Source: Stomatobaculum longum
Lineage (GTDB): Bacteria; Bacillota; Clostridia; Lachnospirales; Lachnospiraceae
Direction of reading: 5' to 3'
DNA: 6,500 bases
NCBI GenBank assembly: GCA_905370385.1
Contig: CAJPKN010000090.1
Coordinates: forward strand, 1-6,500
Of this stretch, positions 1 through 6,500 are shown in pieces. The position numbers were made by a program, and so were the translations under genes. The notes beneath the pieces are model-generated. The model worked only from the letters and a program-made list of their open reading frames with translations, was not told the DNA's origin and ran no database searches. Positions within the stretch are counted from its first letter, which is position 1; every line of letters begins with the position of its first letter.

Positions 1-82
1 TCACAGAGATTTCAGGGTTGTTTGTACTGTCTGATCTTTGATTTTCAAGGTTCTTTTGGTTGTCGGCCTTTTCAGGCGCAAC
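1..82 (-). other. Probable rRNA operon leader (5' part, runs off window)
   Basis: This stretch lies downstream of the strong promoter at 89-117 and has no open reading frame of note on the minus strand. On that strand it reads through a short GCCT-GAAA-AGGC hairpin (66-77) and then an AAGAACCTTGAAAATC segment (about 40-55). That segment resembles the boxA-type CTTGAAAAC/TTCTTTGAAAAC elements I recall from Firmicutes rRNA leaders and 16S-23S spacers, where Nus factors prevent premature termination. The inference is that a 16S rRNA gene begins a short distance beyond position 1. No mature 16S sequence is inside the window, so this could instead be the leader of another stable RNA or of a protein gene. 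Confidence 0.5.
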
Positions 83-88
83 TCCCTT

Positions 89-117
89 ACTTTATCACTT
101 TGAATTTCCTCTGTCAA
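89..117 (-). promoter_or_regulatory. Strong sigma-A promoter, probably of an rRNA operon
   Basis: On the minus strand there is a perfect -35 hexamer TTGACA (117-112), a 17-base spacer, and a -10 of TAAAGT (94-89), which matches four of six consensus bases. The -10 is preceded by TGa, an extended -10 element. Transcription would start near position 82 and run toward the window edge. The perfect -35 with ideal spacing sits just after a tRNA gene and ahead of a boxA-like leader, which is the expected pattern for an rrn promoter. The promoter itself is seen in the sequence; its assignment to rRNA is inference. Confidence 0.65.
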
Positions 118-152
118 CACTTTTTTGAAGCATTTTCATTCGGAAATTCGAG

Positions 153-242
153 CGGAGAAAGAGGGATTTGAACCCTCGCGCCGGTATTACCCGACCTACC
201 CCCTTAGCAGGGGGGCCTCTTCGGCCTCTTGAGTATTTCTCC
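153..242 (-). tRNA. tRNA-Ser (anticodon GCT)
   Basis: A complete 90-base class II tRNA. The 7-bp acceptor stem GGAGAAA/TTTCTCC (242-236 with 160-154) is fully paired. The D stem is CTC/GAG (233-231 with 219-217). The anticodon stem is CCCCC/GGGGG (215-211 with 203-199) around loop CTGCTAA, giving anticodon GCT at 208-206. The long variable arm has a 5-bp stem GTCGG/CCGGC, and the T arm is GAGGG-TTCAAAT-CCCTC (177-161). The discriminator base is G (153), as expected for serine. The long variable arm and G73 are the main identity elements of tRNA-Ser. It decodes AGC and AGU. The 3' CCA is not encoded (the next bases are CTC), so a CCA-adding enzyme must complete it. It has its own promoter upstream and lies between gyrA and the probable rRNA operon. 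Confidence 0.97.
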
Positions 243-261
243 GGAAACGAATTGCTACGCC

Positions 262-291
262 ATTATAACGGATGTTTTTGCCATCTGTCAA
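262..291 (-). promoter_or_regulatory. Sigma-A promoter of tRNA-Ser
   Basis: The minus strand carries perfect consensus hexamers, TTGACA (291-286) and TATAAT (267-262), separated by 18 bases. A start site about seven bases below the -10 falls near 255 and gives a 5' leader of roughly 13 bases before the mature tRNA end at 242. Two perfect hexamers directly ahead of a stable RNA gene make this a very credible promoter. An alternative -10, TTATAA, one base closer gives the standard 17-base spacing. Confidence 0.88.
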
Positions 292-377
292 CGGATAAAA
301 GCCATTTTTTTGAATCTTTTTCAGACTTTGTTTCCGGGCGCAGCAATTTGTTTTTTCCTTCTATATCTTGTTGTTTC

Positions 378-2897
378 TTATTTGTCAGTTTCTATATCTT
401 CACTGTCCTCGCCGGACTCTGCGTCTGTCTCATTCTCCTGCACAGCGCTCATGCTCTCTTTTACCGTTGCGATTCCGGCGATTCTGATTTCTTCTTCACC
501 GTCCCGCTCAATGTTCATGAGTTTCACACCGGACGCAAGACGACCGTACTTGGAAATATCACCGACCGAAATCCTTATCATGACACCGGTATTCGTAATC
601 AGCAGTATCTCCCGATCCTCCCGAACCAGCTTTGCACCGATTAAGAGTCCTGTCTTATCCGTCAGTTTATGGCAGAGATTACCGTAGCCGCCGCGGTTCT
701 GTGCATGGAATTCCGTGAGTTCCGTCCGCTTACCCATACCGTAGGCAGTGACGGTCAAAAGTTCTTCGCCCTGTGCTGTAAGCTGCATTGCGACGACCGC
801 ATCGCCCTCGCGGAGCGCAATTCCCTTGACACCGTAGGAATTTCTTCCCGTAACACGAACCGTCTCCTCTGAGAAAAGTATACTCTGGCCGTTCTGCGTC
901 ACCAAGAGCACATCTTCCGTTCCGCGGCTCGCCTTGACACCGATGAGTTCATCGTCCTCACGGAGTGCAATTGCCGCAAGGCCGTTGCTTCGAACATTCA
1001 TATAAGCGCTGAGCTCGGTCTTCTTGACCATACCCTGTTTGGTCGCCATGAAGAGATACTTGGTCTCGCTCTTCTTGCGATAGGAAATCATGGCCGTAAC
1101 TTTTTCATCCGGCTGCAGTTGTAACAGATTTACGATTGCCGTACCGCGCGCCGTTCTGCTCGCATCCGGAATCTGATACACCTTGAGCCGATACAGTCTT
1201 CCCTTATTGGTGAAGAAATCAATCGGACGGTGTGTCGTGGTCATCAGAAGATCGGTGATGAAATCATCCTCTATGGTCTGCATGCCGCGTATGCCCTTAC
1301 CGCCCCGTGCCTGATTGCGGAAGAAGTCCGGATTCATGCGCTTAATGTAACCGCGGTTTGTCATCGCGACAACAACCACTTCGTCCGGAATCAAGTCTTC
1401 GGCCTCCATCTCATCGCTGATGCCGAAACCGGTTCTTCTGTCGTCTCCGTACTTTTCCGCGACCAAATCCATCTCTTCTTGGATAACGGCAAGCAATTTC
1501 TTCTCATCTTCGAGTATGCTCTTAAAGTAGGCAATTTTCCGCTCAAGCTCCTGATACTCGGCCTCGAGCTTTTCCCGCTCCAAGCCGGTCAGGGCGCGGA
1601 GTCGCATGTCCACAATGGCCTGGGCTTGGACATCCGTGAGTGCAAAACGCTCCATTAAGCTCTGTTTTGCAAGCGCCACGCTGCGGCTCTCGCGTATAAT
1701 ACGTATCACTTCGTCGATGTGATCGAGTGCAATCAGGAGACCCTTTAAGATGTGCGCTCTCTCTTCCGCGCGGTTTAAGTCATACTTGGTTCTCCGCGTT
1801 ACCACATCCTTCTGGTGCTCGAGATAGTGCTCGAGCATCTGCAAGAGATTCAGAACCCTGGGCTCATTATTGACCAGTGCGAGCATGATGACGCCGAAGG
1901 TGTCCTCAAGCTGAGTGTGCTTTAAGAGCCGATTCAGTACAATCTGCGGATTGACATCTTTTCTGAGTTCAATGACAATGCGCATGCCCTCGCGGTTTGA
2001 CTCATCCCGAAGATCCGTAATGCCGTCCACCCGCTTATCGCGCACCAAATCCGCAATCTTCTCTATGAGTCTCGCCTTATTGACCAGATAGGGGAGCTCC
2101 GTCACCACGATGCGATGCTTTCCGTTCTGCATCGGCTCAATATTGGTCACGGCGCGAACACGAATTTTTCCTCTTCCGGTCCGATAGGCCTCCAGTACAC
2201 CGCTTTTTCCGAGTATGGTGGCTCCGGTCGGAAAGTCCGGTCCCTTGACGAGAGAGATGACTTCATCCAGTGTTGTCTCCCGGTCCGCAATCTTATTCTC
2301 GATAAGACAATCGACCGCAGCTACGACTTCCCGCAAATTATGCGGCGGAATATTGGTCGCCATACCGACCGCAATGCCCTGGGCACCGTTGACCAGTAAA
2401 TTCGGATAGCGGCTCGGCAAGACCACAGGTTCCTGTTCGGTCTCATCAAAGTTCGGAACAAAATCCACCGTGTCCTTATTGATGTCCGCAATCATCTCCA
2501 TCGCAATCTTGGAGAGGCGCGCCTCCGTGTAACGCATCGCCGCAGCGCCGTCGCCGTCTATGGAACCGAAGTTTCCGTGTCCGTCGACCAGGCAATTTCG
2601 CATGGCCCATTCCTGGGCCATATTGACGAGTGCCCCGTAAATCGACGAGTCACCGTGCGGGTGATACTTACCCATGGTGTCACCGACAATACGCGCGCAT
2701 TTTCTGTGGGCTTTGTCCGGTCCATTGTTCAATTCAAACATGGAGAACAGGATGCGACGCTGCACCGGCTTTAAGCCGTCTCGCACATCCGGCAACGCGC
2801 GCGCCGCAATGACGGACATCGCATAGTCGATATACGACTTCTCCATTGTTTTTTTCAGATCAACTTCTTTGATCTGATCAAATACATTCGGTTCCAT
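378..2897 (-). CDS. gyrA: DNA gyrase subunit A
   Basis: An 839-aa subunit of the A2B2 type II topoisomerase that introduces negative supercoils ahead of replication and transcription. It carries the DNA cleavage-religation site and the DNA-wrapping C-terminal domain. The N-terminal winged-helix region contains the quinolone pocket (HGDSS, 81-85) and the catalytic tyrosine Y123 in AAMRYTE. The tower and coiled-coil region follows to about residue 490. The beta-pinwheel repeats run from about 505 to 810, with the GyrA box as QARGGKG (529-535). The tail after about 811 is acidic and probably disordered. The ATG at 2897 is chosen because MEPNVFDQIKEVDL is the family-like N-terminus and GGGGG lies six bases upstream. 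An in-frame TTG at 2918 would overlap the gyrB stop but has no ribosome binding site. Odd points are Gly at 88, where E. coli has Asp87, and Ala530 in the GyrA box. The topo IV subunit ParC is excluded by the GyrA box and by adjacency to gyrB. The stop is TAA. Confidence 0.98.
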   Translation of the reverse strand: MEPNVFDQIKEVDLKKTMEKSYIDYAMSVIAARALPDVRDGLKPVQRRILFSMFELNNGPDKAHRKCARIVGDTMGKYHPHGDSSIYGALVNMAQEWAMRNCLVDGHGNFGSIDGDGAAAMRYTEARLSKIAMEMIADINKDTVDFVPNFDETEQEPVVLPSRYPNLLVNGAQGIAVGMATNIPPHNLREVVAAVDCLIENKIADRETTLDEVISLVKGPDFPTGATILGKSGVLEAYRTGRGKIRVRAVTNIEPMQNGKHRIVVTELPYLVNKARLIEKIADLVRDKRVDGITDLRDESNREGMRIVIELRKDVNPQIVLNRLLKHTQLEDTFGVIMLALVNNEPRVLNLLQMLEHYLEHQKDVVTRRTKYDLNRAEERAHILKGLLIALDHIDEVIRIIRESRSVALAKQSLMERFALTDVQAQAIVDMRLRALTGLEREKLEAEYQELERKIAYFKSILEDEKKLLAVIQEEMDLVAEKYGDDRRTGFGISDEMEAEDLIPDEVVVVAMTNRGYIKRMNPDFFRNQARGGKGIRGMQTIEDDFITDLLMTTTHRPIDFFTNKGRLYRLKVYQIPDASRTARGTAIVNLLQLQPDEKVTAMISYRKKSETKYLFMATKQGMVKKTELSAYMNVRSNGLAAIALREDDELIGVKASRGTEDVLLVTQNGQSILFSEETVRVTGRNSYGVKGIALREGDAVVAMQLTAQGEELLTVTAYGMGKRTELTEFHAQNRGGYGNLCHKLTDKTGLLIGAKLVREDREILLITNTGVMIRISVGDISKYGRLASGVKLMNIERDGEEEIRIAGIATVKESMSAVQENETDAESGEDSEDIETDK

Positions 2898-2903
2898 CCA
2901 TAG

Positions 2904-2908
2904 CCCCC
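2904..2908 (-). promoter_or_regulatory. Ribosome binding site of gyrA
   Basis: GGGGG lies six bases before the ATG at 2897, inside the 17-base gyrB-gyrA gap. It can pair with the anti-Shine-Dalgarno CCUCC using one G-U wobble. It favours the ATG over the upstream TTG at 2918, which has no purine-rich motif before it. Confidence 0.6.
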
Positions 2909-2914
2909 GTTTCG

Positions 2915-5914
<3,000 letters not shown>

Positions 5915-5940
<26 letters not shown>

Positions 5941-6127
5941 GCCCGTCAAAGGAGAAGCAATCTCCCGGATGCAATTTGCGGCCGCGACGTTCTTCAACTT
6001 CTCCGTTTACGGAGACCTCTCCGCCCTGAATTGCATACTTCGCATCGGAACCCAGATCGCAGGCTCCCGAGAGTTTCAGTGCCTGATCCAGTTTAATAAA
6101 AGCATCTTTGATTTTTACTTCCTTCAC
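5915..6127 (-). CDS. yaaA: S4-domain RNA-binding protein YaaA (RlbA family)
   Basis: A 70-aa protein made almost entirely of one S4-like domain, the small fold that binds structured RNA in ribosomal protein S4, pseudouridine synthases and tyrosyl-tRNA synthetase. The match is seen in IKLDQALKLSG (11-21), then DAKYAIQGGEVSVNGE (28-43) and the basic RRGRKL turn (47-52) followed by GD. The gene between dnaN and recF in Firmicutes is this family; B. subtilis yaaA is the classic example. Its role is not well defined; RNA binding or a link to ribosome assembly is inference. I prefer the GTG at 6127: AAGGA lies seven bases upstream, and the resulting length and MKEVKIKDAFIKL start fit the family. 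An alternative TTG at 6157 would add ten mostly lysine-rich residues, overlap dnaN by 11 bases and give 80 aa. The stop TGA lies inside recF. Confidence 0.88.
5951..5965 (-). promoter_or_regulatory. Small hairpin upstream of the recF start
   Basis: On the minus strand GGAGA-TTGCT-TCTCC forms a perfect 5-bp stem with a 5-base loop, ending ten bases before the recF ATG (5940) and inside yaaA codons. The GGAGA arm is the only Shine-Dalgarno-like motif near the recF start, but it is about 20 bases upstream of it and locked in the stem. Ribosomes translating yaaA would open it. A regulatory role is inference, since such a short stem can arise by chance. Confidence 0.3.
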
Positions 6128-6134
6128 GTCTTTT

Positions 6135-6139
6135 TCCTT
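6135..6139 (-). promoter_or_regulatory. Ribosome binding site of yaaA, decides the start
   Basis: AAGGA in the dnaN-yaaA gap is followed by seven bases and a GTG at 6127-6125. The spacing is ideal and supports the 70-aa form of the S4 protein over the upstream TTG start at 6157. Confidence 0.7.
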
Positions 6140-6146
6140 CTTCGCC

Positions 6147-6500
6147 TTAGGCGACAAAATTGACCGGCAAGATCAAATAGACAAAGCTGTCATGCTCATC
6201 CCTGAGGAAGCAGGGAGATTTTGCGTTGGTGAAGTAGAGGGTCACGGTCTCATCATCGATGGCACGGAGCGCATCCATCAGAAACTTCGGATTGAACGCA
6301 ATCAACAAATCGTTCCCGCTCTTTTCACAAGGCACTTCTCCGTCCATCGATCCGTAAGAAGACTTCACCTTCAGCTGAAGCTTTTGATCCCGAATATCAA
6401 GAACAATCGGCTTATGATCGCTCTCTTTGATCAAGATGGTAGCGCGGTCAATGTTCCCGAGGAACTTCACACGATTAATTTCGACTCTGGTCACATAGTC
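6147..6500 (-). CDS. dnaN: DNA polymerase III beta sliding clamp, C-terminal part
   Basis: The last 117 residues and stop (TAA) of the beta clamp; the gene continues beyond position 6500. The full protein is a ring-shaped homodimer that tethers DNA polymerase III to DNA and recruits repair factors through a hydrophobic cleft in its third domain. The visible part corresponds to that third domain: VEINRVKFLGNIDRATIL near the front, FNPKFLMDALRAIDDETVTLYF in the middle, and the hallmark YLILPVNF at the end. In most family members the ending is a short PMRL or PVRTY type; here it is PVNFVA, slightly different. Identification also rests on the dnaN-yaaA-recF-gyrB order. The codon frame is open to the window edge, so the ATG-like Met near 6494 is not the start. 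dnaA and the origin probably lie further upstream. Confidence 0.95.
   Translation of the reverse strand, partial: DYVTRVEINRVKFLGNIDRATILIKESDHKPIVLDIRDQKLQLKVKSSYGSMDGEVPCEKSGNDLLIAFNPKFLMDALRAIDDETVTLYFTNAKSPCFLRDEHDSFVYLILPVNFVA

Noticed and set aside
21..48. A second minus-strand promoter, TTGAAA - 16 bases - TACAAA, as an rrn P2
   Set aside because: The -10 is weak and the -35 coincides with the boxA-like motif, which explains that sequence better. Possible but not supported enough.
309..329. A gyrA terminator hairpin built on AGTCT/AGATT in the minus strand
   Set aside because: The stem is only five pairs with a G-U wobble, is AT-rich, and is followed by A residues and not a U tract.
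5941..5997. A 19-residue N-terminal extension of RecF from a TTG at 5997
   Set aside because: RecF proteins begin at the MIIESLELENF strand; the extension is the yaaA coding region read in another frame and the TTG has no ribosome binding site.

Overview
The window is an ordinary, well-conserved piece of a Firmicutes (Clostridia) chromosome close to the replication origin. All genes lie on the minus strand, so transcription runs from high to low coordinates: dnaN (3' end only) - yaaA/S4 - recF - gyrB - gyrA - tRNA-Ser(GCT) - probable start of an rRNA operon. The short Gram-positive type GyrB (637 aa), a GyrA with HGDSSIYGALVNMAQEW at the quinolone pocket, and this gene order point to Lachnospiraceae or a close relative of moderate GC. 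The genus cannot be fixed from the sequence alone, and the family call is recall-based inference.

Layout: 6500-6147 encodes the last 117 residues of the DNA polymerase III beta clamp. A 19-base gap carrying a ribosome binding site leads to a 70-aa S4-domain protein (6127-5915). recF (5940-4825) starts inside the end of yaaA. gyrB (4828-2915) starts in an ATGA overlap with the recF stop. gyrA (2897-378) follows 17 bases after gyrB. No gap is large enough for an internal promoter, so the five genes probably form one co-directional operon. Its promoter and dnaA/oriC would lie beyond position 6500.

The remaining 377 bases hold a complete tRNA-Ser(GCT) gene with its own near-ideal sigma-A promoter (perfect -35 and -10, 18-base spacer). 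After it comes a second strong promoter (TTGACA, 17 bases, extended TGaTAAAGT) that fires toward the window edge. The leader below that promoter contains a boxA-like CCTTGAAAATC motif of the kind seen in Firmicutes rRNA leaders, so a 16S gene is predicted just outside the window. No intrinsic terminator is visible between gyrA and the edge.

Functionally the genes fit together: the sliding clamp, a RecF-type recombination mediator and both gyrase subunits act at or near the replication fork. No novel system, mobile element, CRISPR array or foreign insertion is visible. The observations below are fine-scale: regulatory junctions, start-site architecture and lineage-type residue substitutions in gyrase.
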